NCBI GenBank assembly: GCA_012838305.1
Contig: DUPN01000021.1
Span: forward strand, 1 to 34,462
DNA: 34,462 bases
Origin: Bacillota bacterium
GTDB taxonomy: Bacteria; Bacillota; Limnochordia; Darwinibacteriales; Darwinibacteriaceae
Direction of reading: 5' to 3'
This document shows positions 16,762 through 24,830 of the stretch, one piece after another; position 1 is the first letter of the stretch, and each line of letters starts with the position of its first letter. Under the pieces are notes generated by a model, which worked only from the letters and a program-made list of their open reading frames with translations, had not been told where the DNA came from and ran no database searches. The position numbers were made by a program, and so were the translations under genes.

Positions 16762-17601
16762 TTGCCAACAAAGACAAAATACTTTCGTTTCGTGGTTTTC
16801 CTAATCGGAGTTGTTGCATCTTTTGTTGTACTCGCTCCAATTTTCTGGATTATATTTACTTCCTTCAAGAGCGTAGAAGAAATCTATAGCATTCCCCTGA
16901 CCATTTGGCCCCGGCAATTTGTCTGGACGAACTACATCGCTGTCATCAAGGGTTTGCCTGAGTTCCCGATTTACTTTTTCAATACGGTCAAAGTAACACT
17001 CGGCACGCTCTTATTGGTCTTACCGTTAAGTGCCACGGCCGGTTATGCTTTGGGCAGATTTGATTTCCCGGGGAAAAAGGCCATCAACTTGTTTATCATT
17101 GCCATCTTGGCCATTCCCTATCTCGTGTTTTTGATACCTTTGTACATTGTTGAGGACATTCTAAACCTTCTTGACACGAACTTAGGATTGATCTTACCCT
17201 ATGCCGCACTCAATTTGCCGCTGGGAATATTGATCATGCAGGCTTCCTATAAGGAGATCCCCTCTGAGCTGGAGGATTCTGCGCGAATTGACGGGGCAAA
17301 CCCTTTTCAGACCTGGTTAATGGTACTAACCCCCCTGGTGATCACGGGTCTTGCTGCCGTTACCATCTTTACCTTTGTGGCCGTTTGGGAGGAGTACATG
17401 TTTGCCAGGACATTTATGCTCAGTACTTCGGCCCAGACTCTCTCCGTTGGTTTACCGTCGCTAAGGGTTGAGTCTAAGTCTTGGGCGTACGGTACACTAA
17501 GCGCAGCTTTAACCGTATCGCTTTTGCCCATCAGTGTCGTTTTTGTGGTACTTCGCAAGTACTTTATCGAGGGTGTTATGCGGGGATCGATAAAAGGGTA
17601 A
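16762..17601 (+). CDS. CUT1 sugar ABC transporter permease (MalG type)
   Basis: The 279-residue second CUT1 permease has an N-terminal membrane helix (FLIGVVASFVVLAPIFWIIF), FTSFKSVEEIY after it, and the EAA-like loop SELEDSARIDGANPFQTWL...LTPLV. I prefer TTG 16762 because GAGGTGA (16750-16756) lies five bases upstream. GTG 16753 is the alternative but sits inside that site. No ATP-binding subunit is encoded next to this pair, so a shared MsmX/UgpC-like ATPase elsewhere, or the ATPase at 25810, must drive it. Confidence 0.9.
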   Translation: MPTKTKYFRFVVFLIGVVASFVVLAPIFWIIFTSFKSVEEIYSIPLTIWPRQFVWTNYIAVIKGLPEFPIYFFNTVKVTLGTLLLVLPLSATAGYALGRFDFPGKKAINLFIIAILAIPYLVFLIPLYIVEDILNLLDTNLGLILPYAALNLPLGILIMQASYKEIPSELEDSARIDGANPFQTWLMVLTPLVITGLAAVTIFTFVAVWEEYMFARTFMLSTSAQTLSVGLPSLRVESKSWAYGTLSAALTVSLLPISVVFVVLRKYFIEGVMRGSIKG

Positions 17602-17626
17602 TTGGACTCTTGGAATGGAGAGGGCT

Positions 17627-18547
17627 ATGGCTGTTGACATTTCGATTGGGATAATTTCGCGCAGAATTCTAATGGTCTTCTCTCTTGCTCTTTTTGGGGT
17701 GCTAGCACGGAAAACGGGTGTTTTTCGCCAAGAGGCGAAGGATTCCATTGTGGACATCATGTTGTACATGACCCTCCCGCCCCTGGTCTTCGTTTCTATG
17801 ACCACAGAGATCTCTTGGGAACGTCTCCTTTCGGGGATATCTCTGCCCTTCCTGTCCTTAAGCGTGATTGTGCTGATGTTTTTGCTCGCCCATCTCCTAG
17901 GGAAACTGAAACTCATCTCTGACAGGAGAAAGAGTACGTTTGCCCTTCTTTGTGCCATGCCCAATGCTGGTTTTATTGGCTTTCCGGTGGTGTTAGCGGT
18001 TCTGGGGGAGGCTGGGTTTGCCTATGCTGTTCTGTACGATCTCGGTGTGACCATTTCATTTTGCTCGATAGCCATACTTGTTCTACAAGGCGGCCCCGTC
18101 CGCAAAGAGAGTTGGCTCAGCTTGCTTAACCCCGCTCTCGTTGTTGCTGTCTTAGCTGTTTTCTTCAATTGGGGTCAAGTGCAAATACCCGAGGTCATTA
18201 CAGTTCCGCTCCAAATCATGGGTAGTGCTACTGTACCTCTAGCCATGCTGATCATGGGTTTCTTGCTGAGCGGGCTGAAGGTTAACTGGGGAATGTTGGA
18301 TAGAGACTTAGTTCTGGTGTGCGTGTGCAAACTGCTGCTTTCTCCGCTCTTGGCCTACGTGCTGATGCTGCCGTTCGATCTGGATCCGATGGTTCGTATC
18401 GTGGCCCTGATGCAGGCAGCTATGCCCAGCATGGCCAGCACCCCGGTTCTCGTGGAAAAGTATGGCGGAGATGGAGACTTTGCAGTGACGGCCGTATTCG
18501 TTACCACTTTGTTGAGCATGGTGACTATCCCGCTGATTTTTCTGTAA
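17627..18547 (+). CDS. AEC-family (auxin efflux carrier-like) membrane transporter
   Basis: The 306-residue protein is hydrophobic throughout, with about ten helices in two five-helix halves. The first half has DIMLYMTLPPLVF and the AEC-typical CAMPNAGFIGFPVVLAV; the second repeats the unwound-helix pattern with QAAMPSMASTPVL. Bacterial AEC proteins move organic acids such as malate or other small anions. In this operon it could import or expel an acidic sugar derivative, which is inference. ATG 17627 has GGAG six bases upstream; ATG 17615 has no site. It sits 25 bases after the CUT1 permease. Confidence 0.88.
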   Translation: MAVDISIGIISRRILMVFSLALFGVLARKTGVFRQEAKDSIVDIMLYMTLPPLVFVSMTTEISWERLLSGISLPFLSLSVIVLMFLLAHLLGKLKLISDRRKSTFALLCAMPNAGFIGFPVVLAVLGEAGFAYAVLYDLGVTISFCSIAILVLQGGPVRKESWLSLLNPALVVAVLAVFFNWGQVQIPEVITVPLQIMGSATVPLAMLIMGFLLSGLKVNWGMLDRDLVLVCVCKLLLSPLLAYVLMLPFDLDPMVRIVALMQAAMPSMASTPVLVEKYGGDGDFAVTAVFVTTLLSMVTIPLIFL

Positions 18548-18587
18548 GTTCACGAAACTATTCGCACGAGTGGAAGGAGCAAGGACC

Positions 18588-19481
18588 ATGAAAATATCCT
18601 GTTGCTGGATGTATGCGATTGGCAACTATGGCTATCCACCCAGTATGGACAACATGTTCAGAGCAATCGGGGAAATGGCAGACTTAGGCTTCGAATACAT
18701 AGAATTAGAAGGGCTTGGCTACGAAAATCTGCAGCAAGTGATCGATCACACACCTCGCCTTAAGCAGCGTTGTGATGATTTTGGCTTGCGGGTGTCGAAT
18801 TTTGCTGTTTTGCTGCCCGATATTATTAGCATGGATTCCAGAACACAGGAGAAGGCGTTTGATATGTTCAGCCGCGGAGTTGAGACGGCCGCTTACATGG
18901 GTTCTCCCTATGTCTGGATTGACAGTTATTCACCTCCTTTGACAGTTCTCGAAGGTAGACTGTTATCGAATGAACTCGCCTTCGGCAACGAGCTTCGCGT
19001 TGAGGTTCCTGTGGGTTTCTCCTGGGATAGATTTTGGGATAATTATGTTCTGGCGGTTAAACGATGCACAGACATCGTCAAGTCCCACGGGATGGTCCTC
19101 TTAGTTGAGCCCCGAGTAGGTGAAGTGACAAGCAATTCAGAAGCCTTGCTGCGCTTGGCTGAGGCTGTTAACGATGACCATTTTGGAGTTATCCTGGACA
19201 CAGCACATCAACATGCTCAAAAGGAGCTTCTGCCCCTGTCCGTTCATAAGCTTGGAAAGTTACTGAAGTATGTTCATGTGGCTGACAACGATGGAAGAGA
19301 TAACCGGCATTTTGGCATTGGAGATGGCAATATAGATTGGGATTCGCTGTTTAAGAGCTTGAAGCAAATTGGTTTCGACGGCTTTTATGCAATTGATTTG
19401 GAGAAGCTTCCCGATCTGGGAACAAGGTTTGTTGAAAACAAGACGATCTTGCAGGAGTACGCCAAAAAGTATGACCTCTGA
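18588..19481 (+). CDS. Sugar phosphate isomerase/epimerase (xylose-isomerase-like TIM barrel), paralogue B
   Basis: The 297-residue protein is a clear paralogue of the gene at 13517, with the same opening CCWMYAI..YGYPPS. Shared blocks include FSWDR.W, LLVEPRVGE.TSN, VILDTAHQHAQKE.LPLS, a DNDG segment with H-F-GIGDGNIDW, and a terminal D on the last barrel strand. The metal ligands (E, D/H, H) are conserved, so both copies should be active. GGAAGGAG eight bases before ATG 18588 sets the start. The family suggests aldose/ketose isomerisation or 3-epimerisation; two diverged copies in one operon imply related but distinct substrates. Confidence 0.88.
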   Translation: MKISCCWMYAIGNYGYPPSMDNMFRAIGEMADLGFEYIELEGLGYENLQQVIDHTPRLKQRCDDFGLRVSNFAVLLPDIISMDSRTQEKAFDMFSRGVETAAYMGSPYVWIDSYSPPLTVLEGRLLSNELAFGNELRVEVPVGFSWDRFWDNYVLAVKRCTDIVKSHGMVLLVEPRVGEVTSNSEALLRLAEAVNDDHFGVILDTAHQHAQKELLPLSVHKLGKLLKYVHVADNDGRDNRHFGIGDGNIDWDSLFKSLKQIGFDGFYAIDLEKLPDLGTRFVENKTILQEYAKKYDL

Positions 19482-19548
19482 GTGAGACGATGAGGACGGT
19501 TTCCAGTGGTGAGGGGAATCGTGCGGAACGGAAGGACTCGATTCAGGC

Positions 19549-20388
19549 ATGCATATTCCACAATTGAGTGTTACTGTTTCTTCAATACGGTCGAGTTCAG
19601 CACCCATTGTTTTGCAGGGTGACTGGGGAGAGCAGATCGCAAAAGCAAAGGCGCTTGGCTATCATCAAGTTGAACTCCATATTAGGAACCCTAAGAGCAT
19701 AGATGCGGATTCGATTCTTCACGTTCTTGATCAGACCGCCGTGCAGGTCCCGGCCATCGGGACGGGACAGACATATTCTGTCGATCACCTTAGTTTCTCC
19801 TCGCTTGATATGGCGATTCGCCAAGCTGCGGTTCAACGGATCAAGGAGCAGATTAGGCTAGCTTCGTTCCTCAAGGCCCAGGTGATCATGGGATCCGTCC
19901 GAGGATCACTGCCCAAAGATGAGCCTGAGCAGAAAACGGCGTACTATGTCCTGGTTGATTGCATAAAGGATTGTCTGGACGAAGCGGAACGTTACGGGGT
20001 AGATCTGAGTTTAGAGGCAATTAATCGGTATGAAACCAATGTCTGGAATTCTGCAGCTGAGACCGCTGCTTTTATCCAGGGATTGGGATCGAAAAGACTC
20101 GGTTTACATTTAGATACCTTCCACATGAATATTGAGGAAGTATCTCTCGAGGAAACCATCAGGGAACATGGCAGAATATTGTCCCACATTCACCTGGCTG
20201 ACAGCAACCGATTGGCCCCAGGACAAGGACACATAGATTTTCTTCAAGTCATCGGCGCGCTAAAGGACGTGGGGTATCGCGGCTCTCTAGGTCTAGAGTA
20301 CTTGCCTTTGCCGGAACCTGAAACAGCGGCTACACAAGGACTGGACCATTTGCAGAGTATCTTGAAGACTGTATATTCTAGGCCTTAA
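19549..20388 (+). CDS. Sugar isomerase/epimerase, tagatose/psicose 3-epimerase-like TIM barrel
   Basis: The 279-residue protein resembles the D-tagatose/D-psicose 3-epimerase group more than its two neighbours do. It has catalytic and metal residues E156 (SLEAINRYE), D189 in LHLDTFHMNIEE, H215 in HIHLADSNR..PGQGHIDF, and E250 at the last strand. These two glutamates act as the acid/base pair in characterised members. It probably epimerises a ketose or ketose phosphate. GGAAGGA lies about 12 bases before the ATG, slightly far. It is one of four such barrels in the window but not a close paralogue of the others. Confidence 0.88.
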   Translation: MHIPQLSVTVSSIRSSSAPIVLQGDWGEQIAKAKALGYHQVELHIRNPKSIDADSILHVLDQTAVQVPAIGTGQTYSVDHLSFSSLDMAIRQAAVQRIKEQIRLASFLKAQVIMGSVRGSLPKDEPEQKTAYYVLVDCIKDCLDEAERYGVDLSLEAINRYETNVWNSAAETAAFIQGLGSKRLGLHLDTFHMNIEEVSLEETIREHGRILSHIHLADSNRLAPGQGHIDFLQVIGALKDVGYRGSLGLEYLPLPEPETAATQGLDHLQSILKTVYSRP

Positions 20389-20393
20389 GGCCT
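20380..20393. repeat. 14-base perfect palindrome over a stop codon
   Basis: AGGCCTTAAGGCCT is self-complementary and contains the TAA stop of the epimerase gene. As RNA it gives a five-base-pair stem with a four-base loop and no U-run. It may be chance, a weak 3'-end hairpin or a protein site. Confidence 0.35.
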
Positions 20394-20506
20394 GGGATGC
20401 ATACTATCACAGGAGTAGGGGGGTGTGCGGGCAGAGCTGTAGTTTCCTAAATAAGAGTTACTTTGAGATAGCTTGTTTGTGATGCAGATTCGTGGAGGTG
20501 GCAAGA

Positions 20507-21262
20507 ATGCTAAAAGAAATGCAGTTTGACAACATTACTGTGAAGGTTTTCCAGGATGCTGTGGAGCTTGGCCGTGCAGCAGCCCAAGAAACAAGCCAGT
20601 ACTTAAAAGGATTAGGGAAAGCTCCGATCAATCTCCTGTTTTCGACCGGTGCATCCCAGTTTACTTTCATGGATGGTCTTAAAGAACAGGAGATTGCCTG
20701 GGATCGGATCCATGCCTACCATTTAGACGAGTACAAGAACATTTCACCTGAACATCCCGCCAGTTTTAGGCTCTGGATTAGGCAGCGGATTGAAGAAGCC
20801 CTTCGTCCGCAAAAAGTGGAGTACATCCACGGCGATGCACCCAGTGCGCAAGAGGAATGTGAGCGCTACGCCCGTCTGTTAGAGAATAATCCAATCGATC
20901 TCGGATTCATCGGTATCGGTGAGAACGGGCACATTGCCTTTAACGATCCCCCAGTGGCCGATTTCGAAGACCCGCTTTTGGTTAAAGTGGTCGAACTGGA
21001 TGAAGCGTGCAGACGTCAGCAACTGGGTGAAGGTTGGTTTGCAACCTTGGAGGATGTACCCAAGGAAGCCCTTACTGTAACCATTCCTGGAATTATGCGC
21101 TGCAAGAAGATCATCTGTGTCGTTCCTGACGAGCGTAAAGCAATTGCCGTTAGAGATGCCTTGAAGGGGCCTATTTCTACTGCATGTCCCGCATCTATCC
21201 TGCGAACTCATTCCGACGTTACCTTGTACTTGGACAGGAGTTCTGCCTCGTTGATTCTTTAG
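20507..21262 (+). CDS. NagB-family glucosamine-6-phosphate isomerase/deaminase-like protein
   Basis: The 251-residue protein is slightly shorter than E. coli NagB (266). It has the phosphate-binding LLFSTGASQ, the HLDEY motif with catalytic-type D74, and GIGENGHIAFNDPP (136-149) with the ring-opening histidine. The E. coli Asp141 position is Asn here, a variant also seen in Firmicutes NagB-like enzymes. It may deaminate an amino-sugar 6-phosphate or isomerise a related hexose phosphate. No NagA or other amino-sugar gene is nearby, so the specificity is open. ATG 20507 follows GGAGGTGG. Confidence 0.85.
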   Translation: MLKEMQFDNITVKVFQDAVELGRAAAQETSQYLKGLGKAPINLLFSTGASQFTFMDGLKEQEIAWDRIHAYHLDEYKNISPEHPASFRLWIRQRIEEALRPQKVEYIHGDAPSAQEECERYARLLENNPIDLGFIGIGENGHIAFNDPPVADFEDPLLVKVVELDEACRRQQLGEGWFATLEDVPKEALTVTIPGIMRCKKIICVVPDERKAIAVRDALKGPISTACPASILRTHSDVTLYLDRSSASLIL

Positions 21263-21840
21263 GTCTGAATGGGGACCTGAACATGTTTCGACAACACAAG
21301 TCAACCCTTTTCCAGACACGTGTGAAGCGGACTCAAAGCAATTTGTGCAATGGTTGAGCTAGTAATTGGAGCAAAATATCAAGTTGATTTGGGGATGCCG
21401 CCTACGCTGCAAAATTCTGTGGAACATGCACGAATGGCTCGCCAGCTGCTGCACGTGTCTGGAGACTACATCAACGAAACGTTCTTACGGACTCAGAAAG
21501 ATCTTTCGCTTCCCTTCCTCCCAGCTAGGTAGTGGGTATTGATCCAGAAGGGCCCAATGCCCACGAGACGCCCGCTGTTTCCATAGGCCGAACGCTGTCT
21601 TTTTCGGGCGTCTCCTGGACAGGCTGCCGTTTTTTGGCATCTGGCTGGAAATCCAGTCTCTTTTTCTGTTCTCCACTTCGTCTCGCCTCCATCCTCTCTG
21701 TAACTTCACAAGTCTTTGATCCGAGATCGAAATGTTAAGAAATAATAGTTCGGACGAAGGAAGCAGGCATTCGTTGGAGAAGGATGTTGCATCAAGCGAT
21801 GCGACGGTGCTGAGCAACAAAAATGAGGAAGGTGACTTGA
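21263..21840. other. 578-base gap between the NagB-like and uronate isomerase genes
   Basis: There is no convincing + strand gene. A 60-codon frame at 21350-21532 has no recognisable domain. A perfect 10-bp inverted repeat (GAGACGCCCG 21565-21574 and its complement 21605-21614) encloses a 30-base spacer. A short CTGG/CCAG hairpin near 21645-21660 precedes CTCTTTTT and could be a weak terminator. The minus strand at 21480-21692 carries the degraded coding sequence listed separately. AATAAT near 21744 with a distant TTGATC could be a poor promoter for the uronate genes. Confidence 0.5.
21480..21692 (-). pseudogene. Antisense degraded coding remnant, possibly from a group II intron leader
   Basis: Read on the minus strand from ATG at 21692, the frame gives a basic, low-complexity start (MEARRSGEQKKRLDF). 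It later has GVSWALGPSGSIPTT, an in-frame TAG at 21525-21527, and LGGREAKDLSESVR in the same frame. The string SGSIPTT.LGGREAKDLSESV is one I associate with sequences just ahead of group II intron reverse transcriptases in Firmicutes, where Gln stands at the position now TAG. This is from memory and unverified. No reverse transcriptase follows, so it would be a truncated remnant. Recognisable similarity ends near 21480. Confidence 0.35.
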
Positions 21841-23085
21841 ATGATTACAGACTCTCAGCAGTTAAAGACAGTTCTGCAGAATGAACTGTCCGTTGTAAAG
21901 ATCACGGACGTACATACCCATGTGTTCCCGGCTGACTTTGGTTCGATGCTCTTATTTGGTATTGACGAGGTTTTAACTTATCATTACTTGATAGCAGAAT
22001 TTTTCCGATACAGCACCATGCCCTATGGAGAGTTCTTTGCTCTATCCAAGTCCAAGCAGGCTGATTTGATCTGGCAGACCTTGTTCTTGGATCACTCTCC
22101 CGTGAGTGAAGCCCAGCGCGGTGCCCTAACCGTCCTAAGACGCCTTGGGCTCGACGTGCAAAGCCGCTCCCTCGAGGAATATCGGGAATATTACCGTTCC
22201 AGAACCATGGCCCAGCAGATTGATACTGTCTTTGCCTTGGCTGGGGTGGAAGAAGTGGTCATGACAAATGACCCCTTTGATCCCCAAGAACGGGCCCTTT
22301 GGAAATCCGGTGCCGGCAAGGAAGACCCGCGTTTCCAGGCCGCACTGCGGATCGATCCCCTCTTAATGGACTATACGAACGCCTACAAAATCCTACAGGC
22401 CGAGGGATATGAGGTCGATGCCAGCTTGAGCGGGAATTCTGCAGCTGAAGTACGGCGCTTCCTGACCGACTGGATCGGGAGAATGGGCGCCCTATATATG
22501 GCGGTTTCTCTGCCCCCAGACTTTAACCTGTCCGATGATTCCCTGCGCACCCGCATTGTGAAAGAGTGCGTCCTGCCAGTAAGCCAAGGGCAAAATGTCC
22601 CATTTGCCATGATGATTGGGGTCAAGAAACTCGTCAACGAGCAGCTGCGTCTGGCCGGAGATTCCGTCGGGAAAGCGGATATCACGGTTATTGAAGAGCT
22701 GTGTACGCAATACCCGGATAACAAGTTCCTCGTCACCATGTTGTCCCGAGAAAACCAGCATGAGCTGGCTATCACCGCCCGGAAGTACCGCAATTTGATG
22801 GTCTTTGGCTGCTGGTGGTTCCTGAACAATCCCAGTATTGTCAAGGAGATCACTAAGATCCGCTTGGAGACATTGGGGTTGTCCTTTACTCCGCAACACT
22901 CCGATGCACGGGTTTTGGAACACCTTATTTATAAATGGGATCACTCCAAAGCCTTGATCGGAGAAGTGCTGGAGGAAAAATACACTGATCTGTTGGCTAC
23001 GGGCTGGACTTTGACGCCAGACGAGGTCCGCAGGGATATTGGAGCTCTATTTGGAGATAACTTCCACCGTTTCTTAGATCGTTGA
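21841..23085 (+). CDS. uxaC: Uronate (glucuronate/galacturonate) isomerase family protein
   Basis: The 414-residue amidohydrolase-superfamily barrel begins with TDVHTHVFP (metal ligands H25, H27) and the FGIDEVLTYHYLIAEFF segment characteristic of UxaC proteins. It is shorter than E. coli UxaC (470), which is usual for the Thermotoga/Firmicutes branch. UxaC converts D-galacturonate to D-tagaturonate or D-glucuronate to D-fructuronate in the cytoplasm. The neighbour UxaE uses exactly these products, which strongly supports the call. AGGAAGGTGA lies upstream of ATG 21841. It probably begins a transcript separate from the NagB-like gene because of the 578-base gap. Confidence 0.82.
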   Translation: MITDSQQLKTVLQNELSVVKITDVHTHVFPADFGSMLLFGIDEVLTYHYLIAEFFRYSTMPYGEFFALSKSKQADLIWQTLFLDHSPVSEAQRGALTVLRRLGLDVQSRSLEEYREYYRSRTMAQQIDTVFALAGVEEVVMTNDPFDPQERALWKSGAGKEDPRFQAALRIDPLLMDYTNAYKILQAEGYEVDASLSGNSAAEVRRFLTDWIGRMGALYMAVSLPPDFNLSDDSLRTRIVKECVLPVSQGQNVPFAMMIGVKKLVNEQLRLAGDSVGKADITVIEELCTQYPDNKFLVTMLSRENQHELAITARKYRNLMVFGCWWFLNNPSIVKEITKIRLETLGLSFTPQHSDARVLEHLIYKWDHSKALIGEVLEEKYTDLLATGWTLTPDEVRRDIGALFGDNFHRFLDR

Positions 23086-23170
23086 GCACGAAGAATGGCG
23101 TCAGGTGCCGAGCACTTGGCGTCTCGATTCTCTACTATACAGGAATACCGTAATTATGGGAGGAATGACT

Positions 23171-24667
23171 GTGTCAAATTGGATTGAAGTGGTTCAGCAA
23201 GCGCAAGATGTAGAGTCTTTGCGTGAGATGTTAACAAAGCAAAGAGAGGTGTATCCGGCTTCGGTGACCTTGGCCGGGGATCAGCTCCTATTCATGGTCA
23301 AAGAAGAGCAAGAGACTTCACTCGTTCTTGTCTCAAGCGGAGATGGAACCGATGATTTTCAAGGCGATACACGCAGCCTTGGCGCCTTTACTGCTAAGAA
23401 AGCTCCTTTAAACAACCAGAATGCCAATGCCCTGCGCTCTCTTTTTCCCTGGGCGGCTCCCCAGGCCTTTGGTCCTGGTGGGATCTCCATTGGCCTGGGC
23501 GATCGGCTAGGTCTCGCTTCCCCAGGGCATCTGCAGGCGATCGCCGGCACCCAGGTGCGTCCGGTTCTGGCGCAGCAATCCATGCGGGAGTTGGATCTAA
23601 CCAATCGTACGTATGCTGATGTCTTGGATGCGGCTACCTGGGCCGTATTCCAAGAGGGTTACCAGGATGGGTATGGGGCCGATGGCGACCACCTCAAGAA
23701 CATCAAGGATATTGGTGTAGCTTTAAACTTAGGCTTTAGCATGATTACCCTCGACTGCTCGGAGCACATTGACGATGAAGTCCTGGAGCTGGGGGAGGCT
23801 GAAGTCAGCGCTCGTTACAATCAGCTTCCCATCGAGAAACGGGAGGCCTTTGAAAAGCTCTACAAAGATCAGGATTATGTGCTGCAAGATGGTTCCATGA
23901 TCAAGATGGCACCGCAGAACTATGAGCGGATGATCTTAACCTATCATCAAGCCTTGGACTTTATGGAGGAAGTGTATCAGCAGGCCATCGCACCTTTGGA
24001 TCGCACCATCGATTTTGAGATCAGTATAGATGAAGTGGCTACACCTACCACCCCCCAGGATCATTTCTTTGTGGCTAGTGAGCTCAAGAAGAGGGGCATT
24101 AAGGCTTGGAGTGTTGCGCCTCGTTTTTGCGGTCGGTTTGAAAAGGGGATCGATTACATTGGTGATTTAGGGCAGTTTGAGGAAGAGTTTGCGGTTCACG
24201 CCCAGATTGCCAGCCACTTTGGATACAAGCTCAGCATTCACTCGGGAAGTGACAAATTCAGTGTCTTCCCCATCATAGGCAAGTATGCGGAAGCGGCAGG
24301 CTATCATGTCAAAACAGCCGGCACGAATTGGCTAGAAGCGCTGAGGGTGATCGCCAGGGTGAATCCGGATCTTTTCCGCAAGCTCCACGAAAAGGCCCTT
24401 GTCTCTTTGGAGGCCGCCCGGAAGTATTACAATGTGAGTTTGGATATGACCAAGATCCCCGAGCTTAGCTCGCTAGAAGACGAGGAACTCCCCCGGTTCC
24501 TTGACGAAAACGATCCCCGGCAGCTGCTCCACATCACCTATGGCTTTATGCTGCAGGACCCCGCTCTCAGAGGGGAGATCTATGGGGTATTGCTGGAAAA
24601 CGAGGCGGCGTATGCGCAGGCCCTAGTTACCCATATCGGTCGTCACTTAAGAACACTCGGTCTGTAA
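23171..24667 (+). CDS. uxaE: Tagaturonate/fructuronate 3-epimerase UxaE
   Basis: The 498-residue protein matches the UxaE family first recognised in Thermotoga maritima. Characteristic pieces are FGPGGISIGLGDRLGLASPGH, the repeated ISID..TPTTPQDHFF, and the conserved SIHSGSDKFSVFPIIGKYA followed by KTAGTNWLEALR. It interconverts D-tagaturonate and D-fructuronate, so galacturonate and glucuronate catabolism merge without the classical UxaB/UxaA branch. GTG 23171 is chosen because GGGAGG (23158-23163) is seven bases upstream; ATG 23165 is too close to it and ATG 23156 overlaps it. It sits 85 bases after uxaC. Confidence 0.88.
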   Translation: MSNWIEVVQQAQDVESLREMLTKQREVYPASVTLAGDQLLFMVKEEQETSLVLVSSGDGTDDFQGDTRSLGAFTAKKAPLNNQNANALRSLFPWAAPQAFGPGGISIGLGDRLGLASPGHLQAIAGTQVRPVLAQQSMRELDLTNRTYADVLDAATWAVFQEGYQDGYGADGDHLKNIKDIGVALNLGFSMITLDCSEHIDDEVLELGEAEVSARYNQLPIEKREAFEKLYKDQDYVLQDGSMIKMAPQNYERMILTYHQALDFMEEVYQQAIAPLDRTIDFEISIDEVATPTTPQDHFFVASELKKRGIKAWSVAPRFCGRFEKGIDYIGDLGQFEEEFAVHAQIASHFGYKLSIHSGSDKFSVFPIIGKYAEAAGYHVKTAGTNWLEALRVIARVNPDLFRKLHEKALVSLEAARKYYNVSLDMTKIPELSSLEDEELPRFLDENDPRQLLHITYGFMLQDPALRGEIYGVLLENEAAYAQALVTHIGRHLRTLGL

Positions 24668-24740
24668 AGCAACATGGCGGCAAAGGAGGTGTTTTTTCTC
24701 AATACATGCGATCGGCTTGATTTTGCGAGTAAGGAGTAAC

Positions 24741-24830
24741 ATGGTTAAAGCTAAGGGAGGAAAAGAGAATGAAGCGATTAGTGATCATTACGATTGTATT
24801 GGCTTTAGTCTTGTCTCTGGCCAGTGTTAG
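24741..24830 (+). CDS. Possible 29-residue leader peptide overlapping the binding-protein start
   Basis: ATG 24741 is preceded by AAGGAG at four bases and opens 29 codons ending in TAG at 24828-24830. It runs in another frame across the start of the Fbp-type binding-protein gene at 24769. The sequence (MVKAKGGKENEAISD...) is nondescript and, beyond 24769, is dictated by the real gene. It could be a translated upstream frame or a chance product of purine-rich ribosome-binding sequences. Confidence 0.2.
   Translation: MVKAKGGKENEAISDHYDCIGFSLVSGQC

Noticed and set aside
21350-21532. A 60-codon frame between the NagB-like and uronate isomerase genes
   Set aside because: It has no domain and no ribosome-binding site, and it runs over the antisense remnant, so it is probably chance.
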